From: a virus
IMG/VR virus record: IMGVR_UViG_3300046009_015620
Span: 1-21,233 of that record
Length of the DNA: 21,233 nt
Reading direction: 5' to 3' (one strand)
A program made the translations under genes and the position numbers. The notes under the pieces were generated by a model that searched no databases, was not told the origin of the DNA, and saw only the letters and a program-made list of their open reading frames with translations. Below are positions 15,525 through 21,233 of this stretch, one piece after another (position 1 is the first letter of the stretch; the number at the start of each line of letters is the position of its first letter).

Positions 15525-16300
15525 TGTCATTGACTGAAAAAATAGTAGAGTATTGGGATAGACAGCCTTGCAATATTTTGCATAGCCAAGCTGACATGAA
15601 CAGTGAACAATACTGGAATGAAATAACTCAACGAAGATATTTTGTTGAGCCGCATATACATGACTTGGCCAATTTTTCCAAGTGGCAAGGTCGAAGAGTA
15701 TTGGAAATTGGCTGTGGTATTGGCACTGATGCAGAACAATTTGTTCGCCACGGAGCAGATTACACTGGCATAGATGTCAGCACAAACAGCATAAATCTCT
15801 GCAAAAAAAGATTCGAAATACAACAACTGACAGGAAACTTTCTTTGTTGTGATTCAACCAATCCAGATTTAGTCAAGGAGTTGGGAAAATTTGATTTGGT
15901 CTACAGCATGGGGGTAATACATCATTGCCCAACCCCAGACAAAATCATACACAATGTCAACTGCCTGCTACAAGATAATGGAGAGTTTAGATTTTTGGTC
16001 TATGCTGAAAATAGTTGGAAATCGGCCATGATTCAATCAGGACTGGATCAATTTGAAGCCCAGGCAGGGTGTCCATACGCAGAAACTTATACAGAACAAA
16101 AGGTCAAAGACTTGATATCCACTTATTTTGACATAATCGATATTAGACAAGATCATTGTTTCATGTATAATATAGCTGAATATCGCCAAGGAAATTATGT
16201 GTTAGAACCATGGTTTAGAGAAATGCCCGAAGCCATGCGTCTGGCTATCAAAAAACATTTGGGTTGGCATCTTTGCGTAAAGGCTATTAAAAAATCATGA
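15521..16300 (+). CDS. Class I SAM-dependent methyltransferase
   Basis: 259 residues with a complete Rossmann methyltransferase core: motif I VLEIGCGIG (60-68), acidic motif II YTGID (Asp85), FDLVYSMGVIHHCPTP (124-139) as motif IV with the post-strand HH, and a following LLQDNGEFRFLVY strand. This is the UbiE/Methyltransf_11 type, which acts on small molecules, lipids or sugars more often than DNA; no NPPF/DPPY DNA amino-methylase motif is present. ATG 15521 shares bases with the previous stop; ATG 15524 is an equally good start. The 3' end overlaps the MazG-like gene (ATGA). Substrate unknown; sugar or modified-base methylation is conceivable from the context. Confidence 0.85.
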   Translation: MMSLTEKIVEYWDRQPCNILHSQADMNSEQYWNEITQRRYFVEPHIHDLANFSKWQGRRVLEIGCGIGTDAEQFVRHGADYTGIDVSTNSINLCKKRFEIQQLTGNFLCCDSTNPDLVKELGKFDLVYSMGVIHHCPTPDKIIHNVNCLLQDNGEFRFLVYAENSWKSAMIQSGLDQFEAQAGCPYAETYTEQKVKDLISTYFDIIDIRQDHCFMYNIAEYRQGNYVLEPWFREMPEAMRLAIKKHLGWHLCVKAIKKS

Positions 16301-16587
16301 TCAATGTTGATGAAATACTTTCGATTCTGCAAGAAGAATGTGCAGAGGTCATACAGGCAGTCAGCAAAGTCAATCGCTTTGGTATGACAGGAATGAACCC
16401 CAAAGACAACAAAAACAATCAATATCATCTAGAAGAAGAAATTGGTGATTTGACCTGTATGATTGAACTTTTGATAGAAAATGGTATAGTCAACAAAGAC
16501 AATATTGACAGTGCTGCTATCAATAAAAGAGTCAAACTGCGTAAATGGTCTACAATTTTTCTCAACAACAATATTCCAAATCAATAA
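16297..16587 (+). CDS. MazG-like NTP pyrophosphohydrolase (short)
   Basis: 96 residues, all helical. The metal-binding ExxE...ExxD motif of the MazG/all-alpha NTP-PPase family is visible as EECAE (Glu14, Glu17) and LEEEIGD (Glu48, Asp51), with KWS at the end of the last core helix. Such enzymes cleave NTPs or dNTPs to NMP and PPi, and phage members are thought to affect (p)ppGpp or dNTP pools. It lies between the methyltransferase and queE, overlapping the former by ATGA. A second MazG-like gene lies at 19711. Confidence 0.8.
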   Translation: MINVDEILSILQEECAEVIQAVSKVNRFGMTGMNPKDNKNNQYHLEEEIGDLTCMIELLIENGIVNKDNIDSAAINKRVKLRKWSTIFLNNNIPNQ

Positions 16588-16596
16588 AGGTCTACA

Positions 16597-17472
16597 ATGT
16601 CAAAATTTCACTATACAGAAAAATTTTATTCTGTCCAAGGAGAAGGTCGCTATTCAGGAGTTCCCAGTGTATTTCTTCGCATGTTCGGTTGTAACTTTCG
16701 TTGCAAAAATTTTGCAAGATATAACCAAGACATTCTAGGCGAAACAGTCTCACATAATCCAGAAGTCGTTGAGATCATCCGCAATATCGATCAATACAAA
16801 GAATTCAAAGATTTACCACTGGTCGAAACTGGCTGTGACAGCTATAGCTCAGTGTACCCAGAATTTAAAAAATTTGTTTCAAAAGCATCGGTTGACGAGC
16901 TTGCCGAAGATATTGTCAACTTGCTGCCCAATCAGACCTGGCAAGACGAGCATTTGGTCATCACTGGCGGCGAACCCCTGTTGGGTTGGCAAAAACTTTA
17001 TCCAAGTTTACTGAATCACAGCCTGATGCGTGGTTTAACCGAGATCACTTTCGAAACCAACGGCACACAAGCATTGACAGTTGATTTTAAATCTGCTTTG
17101 CAAGATTGGGTGAGTTGGCATTATCGCTGTGCCAAAGAAATTACATTTTCAGTGTCTCCCAAACTCAGCGTCAGTGGCGAAAATATTGCAGATTCCATCA
17201 AACCCAAAATCATAGTAGACTATGAAACTGTGGGGCACACTTATCTGAAGTTTGTGGTCAGTGGCATGAAAGACATTGAAGAAATTGAATATGTGGTGCA
17301 TCTATACCGAGATCAAGGTTTTCAAGGTCATGTCTACTTAATGCCAGTTGGCGGTGTAAATAGTGTGTACAATCAACATGCAAGAGAAGTGGCAGAACTT
17401 GCCATGAAATTGGGTTTTCGATACAGTGCAAGACTGCAGGTTGATTTGTGGAAAAATGCATGGGGTACATAA
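16597..17472 (+). CDS. queE: 7-carboxy-7-deazaguanine synthase (QueE)
   Basis: Radical SAM enzyme that contracts 6-carboxy-tetrahydropterin to 7-carboxy-7-deazaguanine (CDG). It is 291 aa against about 210-250 for bacterial QueE. FYSVQGEGRYSGVPSVFLRMFGCNFRC (10-36) is the family N-terminus, and VITGGEPLLGW (about 120-130) is the SAM-binding GGE motif. The [4Fe-4S] cysteines are displaced: Cys32 and Cys36 keep the CxxxC spacing, but position 39 is Phe, and the third Cys is most likely Cys80 in TGCDSYSS, which resembles the WCDT motif after an insertion of about 41 residues. FETNGTQ (about 151-157) fits the next strand. AAAGG precedes the ATG. It overlaps the next gene (TAATG). Confidence 0.88.
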   Translation: MSKFHYTEKFYSVQGEGRYSGVPSVFLRMFGCNFRCKNFARYNQDILGETVSHNPEVVEIIRNIDQYKEFKDLPLVETGCDSYSSVYPEFKKFVSKASVDELAEDIVNLLPNQTWQDEHLVITGGEPLLGWQKLYPSLLNHSLMRGLTEITFETNGTQALTVDFKSALQDWVSWHYRCAKEITFSVSPKLSVSGENIADSIKPKIIVDYETVGHTYLKFVVSGMKDIEEIEYVVHLYRDQGFQGHVYLMPVGGVNSVYNQHAREVAELAMKLGFRYSARLQVDLWKNAWGT

Positions 17473-17657
17473 TGGAAGAATTTAAAATCACAAGAAATCA
17501 GTTTTTGAAACTGCAAGAAATTTTCACAGATTATCCGCGAGTTGAAAGTGTAATTTGGCAACAAGAATCAACTTCGGGCATTGGTTATAAAATAACTCTG
17601 ATCTATGACCCAAGGTCAGTGGTAAAAGTTGATATAACAGATTATGAAAGTTGGTAA
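17472..17657 (+). CDS. Small unknown protein, 61 aa
   Basis: The ATG at 17472 shares a base with the queE stop. The sequence has an N-terminal helix, then ESVIWQQESTSGIGYKITLIYDPRS and a C-terminal VKVDITDYESW: an alternating pattern that looks like a small beta sheet. No catalytic residues are recognisable. Its position suggests co-expression with queE, with no evidence of shared function. Confidence 0.65.
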   Translation: MEEFKITRNQFLKLQEIFTDYPRVESVIWQQESTSGIGYKITLIYDPRSVVKVDITDYESW

Positions 17658-17658
17658 A

Positions 17659-18012
17659 ATGTTTAAATGGTTGACTAACAGGAAAAAAACACAGTCTGTA
17701 GAGCAAAAAACAGAAAAACAGATTGCCACAGAAAAGGGGCTACCCTATATAAAAATTATCAGTTTTGAAATTGATTCAAAAAATTTACACACTGGTAGTT
17801 TTGAATTAGACTGGAATGATAAATTCATAGCCGATCTAATTCGTGCCGGTTATCAAATCAAGCGAGAAGACAGTGAAGCGGACATTGTGGATCGTTGGTT
17901 TCAAAATGTCTGTAGGCATGTGGTAATGGAAACTTGGGAGCAAGAACAAGCCATTGCCAATAATTGGACCAAAGTTAGAGATCTAGGCGATGGCAGATCG
18001 GAAATAAGTTGA
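17659..18012 (+). CDS. Unknown protein, 117 aa
   Basis: Starts at the ATG at 17659, one base after the previous stop; an ATG at 17644 in the same frame would add five residues and overlap the previous gene. The N-terminus is basic (MFKWLTNRKK), the middle has an alternating strand pattern (IKIISFEID) and ELDWNDKFIADLIRAGY, and the C-terminal half is acidic/helical with VDRWFQNVCRHVVMETWEQEQ. It has no membrane segment or known motif. It is followed by the longest non-coding stretch of the window. Confidence 0.65.
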   Translation: MFKWLTNRKKTQSVEQKTEKQIATEKGLPYIKIISFEIDSKNLHTGSFELDWNDKFIADLIRAGYQIKREDSEADIVDRWFQNVCRHVVMETWEQEQAIANNWTKVRDLGDGRSEIS

Positions 18013-18199
18013 AAGAATCTTTCTCAATTACCGGAAATCAAAATTAAATTACCAATCATCTCAAGCAATTAAGACAACAATAGGGACCACAAGGAATTGA
18101 TTGAAACTTTGTGGGAAACTATAACAAAATTTCAGTACATACAGGTAATGGTAAACTGAAAGTTTGGATGTTGCTGAGAGGATTCAGTAAAAATTAAAT
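18013..18199 (+). other. Non-coding region with multiple inverted repeats
   Basis: Part of the 243-nt gap between genes (18013-18255). It contains a near-perfect inverted repeat at the upstream stop (GAAAGA/TCTTTC, 18011-18023), CCACAAGG (18087-18094) pairing with CTTTGTGG (18107-18114) with one G-U around a 12-base loop, and TTTCAGT (18130-18136) pairing with ACTGAAA (18155-18161). None is followed by a T-run, so they are not typical terminators. Together they suggest a structured RNA or 3' UTR. No tRNA is present and no open frame stands out. Confidence 0.4.
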
Positions 18200-18228
18200 T
18201 TGACAAAATTTATTTGATAATGTACAAT
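18200..18228 (+). promoter_or_regulatory. Strong sigma-70-type promoter for rnh
   Basis: A consensus TTGACA (18200-18205) and TACAAT (18223-18228) are separated by exactly 17 bases. Predicted transcription start is near 18235, about 20 nt before the rnh ATG. The leader has no Shine-Dalgarno and contains ATG AAT TTC TAA at 18243-18254, ending one base before the rnh ATG at 18256. Host-type promoters of this quality are typical of early phage genes. Confidence 0.75.
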
Positions 18229-18255
18229 TAGCACTCCCAACCATGAATTTCTAAT

Positions 18256-19281
18256 ATGAAATATCTTTTGATTGATACAGCAAATACTTTTTTCCGTGCA
18301 AGACATACTGCATTTCGAGCCACAGATGAAAATGAAAAGATCGGATATGCATTACATGTAACTCTCAGCAGCATCAACAAAGTTTTTCGTAAATTTTCCA
18401 CCGATCATGTGGTATTTGCCCTAGAAGGGCGTAGTTGGCGCAAAGACTTTTATAAGCCATATAAAGCCAATCGTGCAGTAGATCGTCTTAGTCAATCTTT
18501 GGAACAACAAAAAGAAGATCAACTGTTTTGGGAAACCTACGATCATTTTGTTGCCTATCTTCGTGATCAAACCAACTGCTCGGTGATTCGTGACCCCAAT
18601 GCCGAAGCAGATGATGTAATTGCTAGATGGATTGCCCTACATCCCAATGACGAACATATTATTATCAGCAGTGACACAGACTTTGTACAGTTGTTGAGCC
18701 ACAATGTCAAACAGTATAATGGTATCACTGATGAATTAATCACTGTGGATGGTATTTTCGATTCTCGAGGTCGCCAATGCACTGATCGTAAAACCAAACA
18801 GACCAAAACTATTCCTGATCCTGAATGGTTGTTGTTTGAAAAATGTATGCGAGGCGACCCCACTGACAATGTCTTTTCGGCTTTTCCCAAAGTAAGACTG
18901 AAAAGTACCAAAAACAAAATCGGTTTACTTGATGCATTTCAAGATCGTCATCAAAAAGGTTTCGCATGGAACAATCTTATGCTACAACGATGGGTGGATC
19001 ATGACGGAGCAGAACACAGAGTGTTAGATGACTATCAAAGAAATCGCACTTTGATTGATTTGACATTGCAACCAGATTCTGTGAAAAATTCTGTAGATCA
19101 ACATGTGAGACAACAGATTAGAATCAATGACATCGGTCAAGTGGGGCTCAAGTTTATACGATTTTGCGGTCGATACGAACTGGTCAAATTGAGTGAGTCG
19201 GCTGATCAGTACAGTCAATGGCTCAACACAAAATATCAAGGTATACTACATGATTATAGCAAAACCAATCATCAAAAATGA
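18256..19281 (+). CDS. rnh: 5'-3' exonuclease, T4 RNase H/FEN-like
   Basis: Flap/5' nuclease of the type that removes RNA primers in T4 replication. It is 341 aa (T4 RNase H is 305). Metal-binding acids appear in family order: Asp7 in LLIDTAN, Glu117/Asp119/Asp120 in NAEADDVIARW, Asp140/Asp142 in ISSDTDFVQLL, and Asp201/Asp204 in RGDPTDNV, followed by the helix-hairpin-helix region. FALEGRSWRKDFYKPYKANR (about 54-73) carries the basic arch residues. It is expressed from the promoter at 18200. Its 3' end overlaps the next gene by 32 nt. T4 naming is by resemblance. Confidence 0.88.
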   Translation: MKYLLIDTANTFFRARHTAFRATDENEKIGYALHVTLSSINKVFRKFSTDHVVFALEGRSWRKDFYKPYKANRAVDRLSQSLEQQKEDQLFWETYDHFVAYLRDQTNCSVIRDPNAEADDVIARWIALHPNDEHIIISSDTDFVQLLSHNVKQYNGITDELITVDGIFDSRGRQCTDRKTKQTKTIPDPEWLLFEKCMRGDPTDNVFSAFPKVRLKSTKNKIGLLDAFQDRHQKGFAWNNLMLQRWVDHDGAEHRVLDDYQRNRTLIDLTLQPDSVKNSVDQHVRQQIRINDIGQVGLKFIRFCGRYELVKLSESADQYSQWLNTKYQGILHDYSKTNHQK

Positions 19282-19714
19282 ATTTTGGATATTACAAAAA
19301 AATCAAGAAAAAATCGGCAATATTGAATCAAAGAACAATATTTTCACAATCACTATAGGCAACAGAAAATTTGTTGCAAATAATTTACAATCACTGAAAA
19401 AAAACAATATTGTCTTTGAAAAGGTCACGGTCAACAGACCTTGTGCTATTACACAGGTATATGGCTATCCAACAGACTGTTTGGCCTACAATCCAATCTG
19501 GGATGTAAAAAAACGCATACCTTTGTTTACAAAAAGGAAAAAAAGCCGTTGTTGGTTTGCAGCAGGGTGGTATAAAATTTATCAAAAAGACCAATGGCAA
19601 ATTGTTCAAAATCCCAAATTGATTTCTATCAAGCGTAATAGATATCTGGGACCATACCATGACAAACAATCTGCCAGTCTGGCAGAAGCACAATCAATAG
19701 AGGACACACTATGA
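19250..19714 (+). CDS. Unknown protein, 154 aa
   Basis: The ATG at 19250 overlaps the end of the exonuclease gene by 32 nt in another frame. The first 45 residues are strand-rich. The central section has VYGYPTDCLAYNP and a basic loop IPLFTKRKKSRCWFAAGWY, then PKLISIKRNRYLGPY, a pattern of strands joined by basic, aromatic loops consistent with a nucleic-acid-binding or beta-barrel protein. No catalytic motif is present. The stop overlaps the next start (ATGA). Function unknown. Confidence 0.65.
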   Translation: MIIAKPIIKNEFWILQKNQEKIGNIESKNNIFTITIGNRKFVANNLQSLKKNNIVFEKVTVNRPCAITQVYGYPTDCLAYNPIWDVKKRIPLFTKRKKSRCWFAAGWYKIYQKDQWQIVQNPKLISIKRNRYLGPYHDKQSASLAEAQSIEDTL

Positions 19715-20076
19715 CCAATGTTTTTAGGGATCAAGAAAAGTTCATGCGAGCCTGTGACCAAACAGTTGGTGAGCTAAATGAAACACAATACAAACTTTAC
19801 CTTGACCTCATGAGCGAAGAATGGAAAGAATTACAAGTAGCATTAGCCAACGCAAACCGTGTAGAACAGTTAGACGCACTACTGGACTTTATTGTTGTGA
19901 CTACAGGTGCTATCCATAGTGGCGGCTTTGACGGCGAAGGCGGTTGGAAGGAAGTTATGCGTACCAACTTTGCCAAAATTAACAAAGAAACAGGCAAAGT
20001 ACGCAAACGAGAAGATGGCAAAGTTTTGAAACCTGTGGGCTGGACGCCGCCTGATTTGAAACCGTTTGTCAAATGA
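19711..20076 (+). CDS. MazG/HisE-like NTP pyrophosphohydrolase
   Basis: 121 residues. Helical pyrophosphohydrolase with MSEEWKELQ (Glu37, Glu40) and VEQLDALLDFIV (Glu52, Asp55, Asp59) giving the metal-binding ExxE...ExxD pattern, and a conserved GGFDGEGGWKEV loop followed by NFAKINKETGKVRKREDGKVLKPVGW, an ending common in phage members. It probably hydrolyses nucleoside triphosphates, so it may clean the nucleotide pool or alter signalling nucleotides. It overlaps both neighbours by ATGA. It is distinct in sequence from the 96-residue MazG-like protein at 16297. Confidence 0.8.
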   Translation: MTNVFRDQEKFMRACDQTVGELNETQYKLYLDLMSEEWKELQVALANANRVEQLDALLDFIVVTTGAIHSGGFDGEGGWKEVMRTNFAKINKETGKVRKREDGKVLKPVGWTPPDLKPFVK

Positions 20077-20273
20077 GTTTGCACATTGATAGATTCGTTG
20101 ATTTGGTTAGATCACATGACGCCAAAGGAAAACGCGATGTTGTTTTGTCTATTCAGGATGCCAGAAACCTGTTGGGCGATATCACCAAACTTCTAAATCA
20201 ATTGAATAGGCAGAATTTGCCCAAGACAGAAAATCAAACTCAAGTAGAAATAAGTGGCGGCCGCTTTAGATAA
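20073..20273 (+). CDS. Small helical unknown protein, 66 aa
   Basis: Coupled to the MazG-like gene by ATGA. It consists of two helices (DRFVDLVRSH and IQDARNLLGDITKLLNQLNRQ) and a short C-terminal strand VEISGGRF. It is soluble with no active-site motif. Its stop codon forms the first bases of the palindrome at 20271. Function unknown. Confidence 0.65.
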   Translation: MSLHIDRFVDLVRSHDAKGKRDVVLSIQDARNLLGDITKLLNQLNRQNLPKTENQTQVEISGGRFR

Positions 20274-20290
20274 ATATATGCATATATTTA
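20269..20290. promoter_or_regulatory. 20-bp palindrome with late-promoter-like GATAAATA
   Basis: TAAATATATG followed by its exact complement CATATATTTA (20271-20290) forms a perfect 20-base palindrome that begins at the previous stop codon. GATAAATA (20269-20276) differs by one base from the T4 late-promoter box TATAAATA. A start about seven bases downstream would leave a short leader holding the AGGAGA site of the next gene. It could be a late promoter, a regulator-binding site or an RNA hairpin. Confidence 0.45.
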
Positions 20291-20300
20291 GGAGAATGCA

Positions 20301-20594
20301 GTGAGTAGGCCCAAACCAAAAATAATTGCTGAAATAACCAATCGCAGCACTTATCGCAGTGATCAAGTCTTGGCCAGCGAAGGAATTTGGGCGGTATTTT
20401 ACAACGAGCAACCCATTAACCTAAAAACCTGCAATCTTCTGACCAGTGTGCCGGGTCCAAAATATCGTAAAGTCAGTTTCAGTAACAAAGGACATGCCAT
20501 CAATTTGGCAAAAAAATTAAACTCTCAATTCAAAACAGACAAATTTTCAGTGGTGCTGCTGAAATCTGGACCCAAAGTCTATCCCAATGACTAA
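20301..20594 (+). CDS. Unknown protein, 97 aa
   Basis: Starts at GTG 20301, supported by AGGAGA (20290-20295) five bases upstream. The protein is basic with ordered strands: IWAVFYNEQPINLKT, PGPKYRKVSFSNKGHAINLAKKLN and FSVVLLKSG. The GPKYRKVSFSNKGHA stretch followed by a helix looks like a compact alpha/beta domain that could bind nucleic acid. It overlaps the next gene by eight bases. Function unknown. Confidence 0.68.
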   Translation: MSRPKPKIIAEITNRSTYRSDQVLASEGIWAVFYNEQPINLKTCNLLTSVPGPKYRKVSFSNKGHAINLAKKLNSQFKTDKFSVVLLKSGPKVYPND

Positions 20595-20937
20595 GAATCA
20601 ATACGGCAATTTTTTTAAACAAAAAACCAATAACGATCAGATAGAAAAAAACATTTGGGTGAATCCAAATATCAGTAGTTTTAGGCTTACTTTATTTGGT
20701 AGAAATCTGTTTTTGGATTCTGTGGAATTTGAGTGTCACTTGGTGAATATCAAGATATCCAAGTGGACTGCTAGACATGTTTTGGCCATAGATAAAACTA
20801 TCACAGGACCCTTCTGGTACAAAATTGATCCCAAAAAACAGATGTTGAACATGGAATTTTTTGACAGATCGGATCAAGCTGTTGTGTTGTGTTTATACAA
20901 CAACTTGGATATGTTCCTCAAACACTACAAAAAATAA
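20587..20937 (+). CDS. Unknown protein, 116 aa
   Basis: ATG at 20587, inside the end of the previous gene, with a purine-poor upstream region, so probably translated by coupling. The first 30 residues are Asn/Lys-rich. The rest alternates strands (FRLTLFGRNLFLDSVEFECHLVNIKISKW, VLAIDKTI, FWYKID, LNMEFFD) ending in a helix. It has no signal peptide or known motif. It is the last complete gene before the promoter region at 20941. Confidence 0.62.
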   Translation: MTKNQYGNFFKQKTNNDQIEKNIWVNPNISSFRLTLFGRNLFLDSVEFECHLVNIKISKWTARHVLAIDKTITGPFWYKIDPKKQMLNMEFFDRSDQAVVLCLYNNLDMFLKHYKK

Positions 20938-20940
20938 TGG

Positions 20941-20969
20941 TTGACCACAATTCAGTTTGATGCTATAAT
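20941..20969 (+). promoter_or_regulatory. Strong sigma-70-type promoter (P1)
   Basis: TTGACC (20941-20946) and a consensus TATAAT (20964-20969) are spaced by 17 bases. Predicted start is near 20976, the first base of an inverted repeat (ACAGTGA 20976-20982 with TCACTGT 20995-21001). It would give a leader of about 100 nt before the GIY-YIG gene, or a short RNA. Confidence 0.75.
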
Positions 20970-20975
20970 AGCATT

Positions 20976-21041
20976 ACAGTGATAAAAAACATTGTCACTG
21001 TGCGAAAGTGGTAGAAATCTTGCAAAAAAATCCATGATTGG
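20976..21041 (+). ncRNA. Candidate leader or small RNA with 5' hairpin
   Basis: Between promoters P1 and P2 lies a 66-nt stretch whose first 26 bases can form a seven-base-pair hairpin (ACAGTGA/TCACTGT, 12-base loop) beginning at the predicted P1 start. It has no open frame and no T-run terminator, so it may simply be a structured 5' leader. Confidence 0.3.
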
Positions 21042-21070
21042 TTGACAAAAACCCCAAGGTCAAGTACAAT
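21042..21070 (+). promoter_or_regulatory. Strong sigma-70-type promoter (P2), near-leaderless
   Basis: A consensus TTGACA (21042-21047) and TACAAT (21065-21070) are spaced by 17 bases. The -10 ends six bases before the ATG at 21077, so the predicted transcription start coincides with, or lies within a base or two of, the start codon. A short inverted repeat (TTGAC/GTCAA) overlaps the -35 and spacer. Confidence 0.72.
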
Positions 21071-21076
21071 ACGATT

Positions 21077-21233
21077 ATGAGAAAGAAACGCACAGATCGC
21101 AATCACATCATTTACATGTTGGAATGTAATGATGAGTTCTACATTGGCGTGACTGCCAAGACTCAAAGCACCGTAAACAAAAGTGTTTTGGTTCGCTGGA
21201 ACAAGCATATTTATCGTGCTCGCAGTGAAAATC
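21077..21233 (+). CDS. GIY-YIG nuclease domain protein, 3' end outside window
   Basis: 52 residues are visible before the window ends, with no stop. HIIYMLECNDEFYIGVTAKT (about 10-29) matches the GIY-YIG core (I-Y-x-L ... F-Y-I-G-x-T), and a later Arg in VRWNKHIYRAR sits where the family's catalytic Arg and His helix begins. GIY-YIG proteins in phages are often homing endonucleases, but also repair or DNA-degrading nucleases; the C-terminal half that would distinguish them is missing. No Shine-Dalgarno is seen; promoter P2 would give a near-leaderless mRNA, and P1 a longer leader. Confidence 0.75.
   Translation, partial: MRKKRTDRNHIIYMLECNDEFYIGVTAKTQSTVNKSVLVRWNKHIYRARSEN

Noticed and set aside
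18013-18255. tRNA gene in the gap
   Set aside because: No cloverleaf, no GGTTCRA-type T loop and no acceptor pairing could be found.
1-21233. QueC, integrase, CRISPR array, insertion sequence or lysis gene
   Set aside because: No SGGxDS ATP-pyrophosphatase motif, recombinase signature, regularly spaced repeat, transposase or holin/endolysin motif was seen in any translated frame.

Overview
The window reads as part of the genome of a large tailed phage of the T4-like type, probably marine. This rests on a T4-style replication set on one strand (family B DNA polymerase, gp45-like sliding clamp, T4 RNase H/FEN-like exonuclease, DsbA-like DNA-binding protein), a dense block of accessory metabolic genes, AT-rich sequence, and near-continuous plus-strand coding. 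About 29 genes are supported, all on the plus strand, many joined by ATGA, TAATG or GTGA start/stop overlaps. No rRNA, tRNA, CRISPR array, integrase or insertion sequence is visible. The host cannot be read from the sequence.

Layout. 1-2113: a 5'-truncated unknown gene, two small unknown genes, a Dps ferritin and a low-complexity unknown. 2177-6795: the replication block (DsbA-like protein, DNA polymerase that appears to start at an ATT codon, degenerate methyltransferase-like protein, sliding clamp). 6812-11183: a DpdA-like transglycosylase, a coupled unknown, small unknowns, a divergent T-fold (QueD-like) protein and a GT-B glycosyltransferase, closed by a likely intrinsic terminator. 11259-17472: FolE, a BI-1 family membrane protein, a sulfotransferase-like protein, QueD, a YhhQ-type transporter, a small membrane protein, a GT-A glycosyltransferase, a methyltransferase, a MazG-like protein and QueE. 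17472-18012: two small unknowns. 18013-18255: the longest non-coding stretch (243 nt), with several inverted repeats and a strong promoter. 18256-21233: RNase H/FEN, a second MazG-like protein, small unknowns, then two strong promoters in front of a GIY-YIG nuclease gene cut by the window end.

How the genes fit together. FolE, QueD and QueE make 7-carboxy-7-deazaguanine (CDG) from GTP. DpdA-type enzymes exchange guanine in DNA for a 7-deazaguanine, and YhhQ-type carriers import queuosine precursors. The window therefore encodes most of a pathway for 7-deazaguanine phage DNA, a known anti-restriction strategy. QueC (CDG to preQ0) is not in the window, so the inserted base could be CDG, preQ0 made with a host or distant phage QueC, or an imported base. 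Interleaved with this pathway are two glycosyltransferases, a sulfotransferase-like protein and a methyltransferase. They could further decorate the modified base, or act on cell-surface glycans; the sequence does not decide this. Two MazG-like proteins, Dps and a BI-1 protein look like host-takeover or stress genes.
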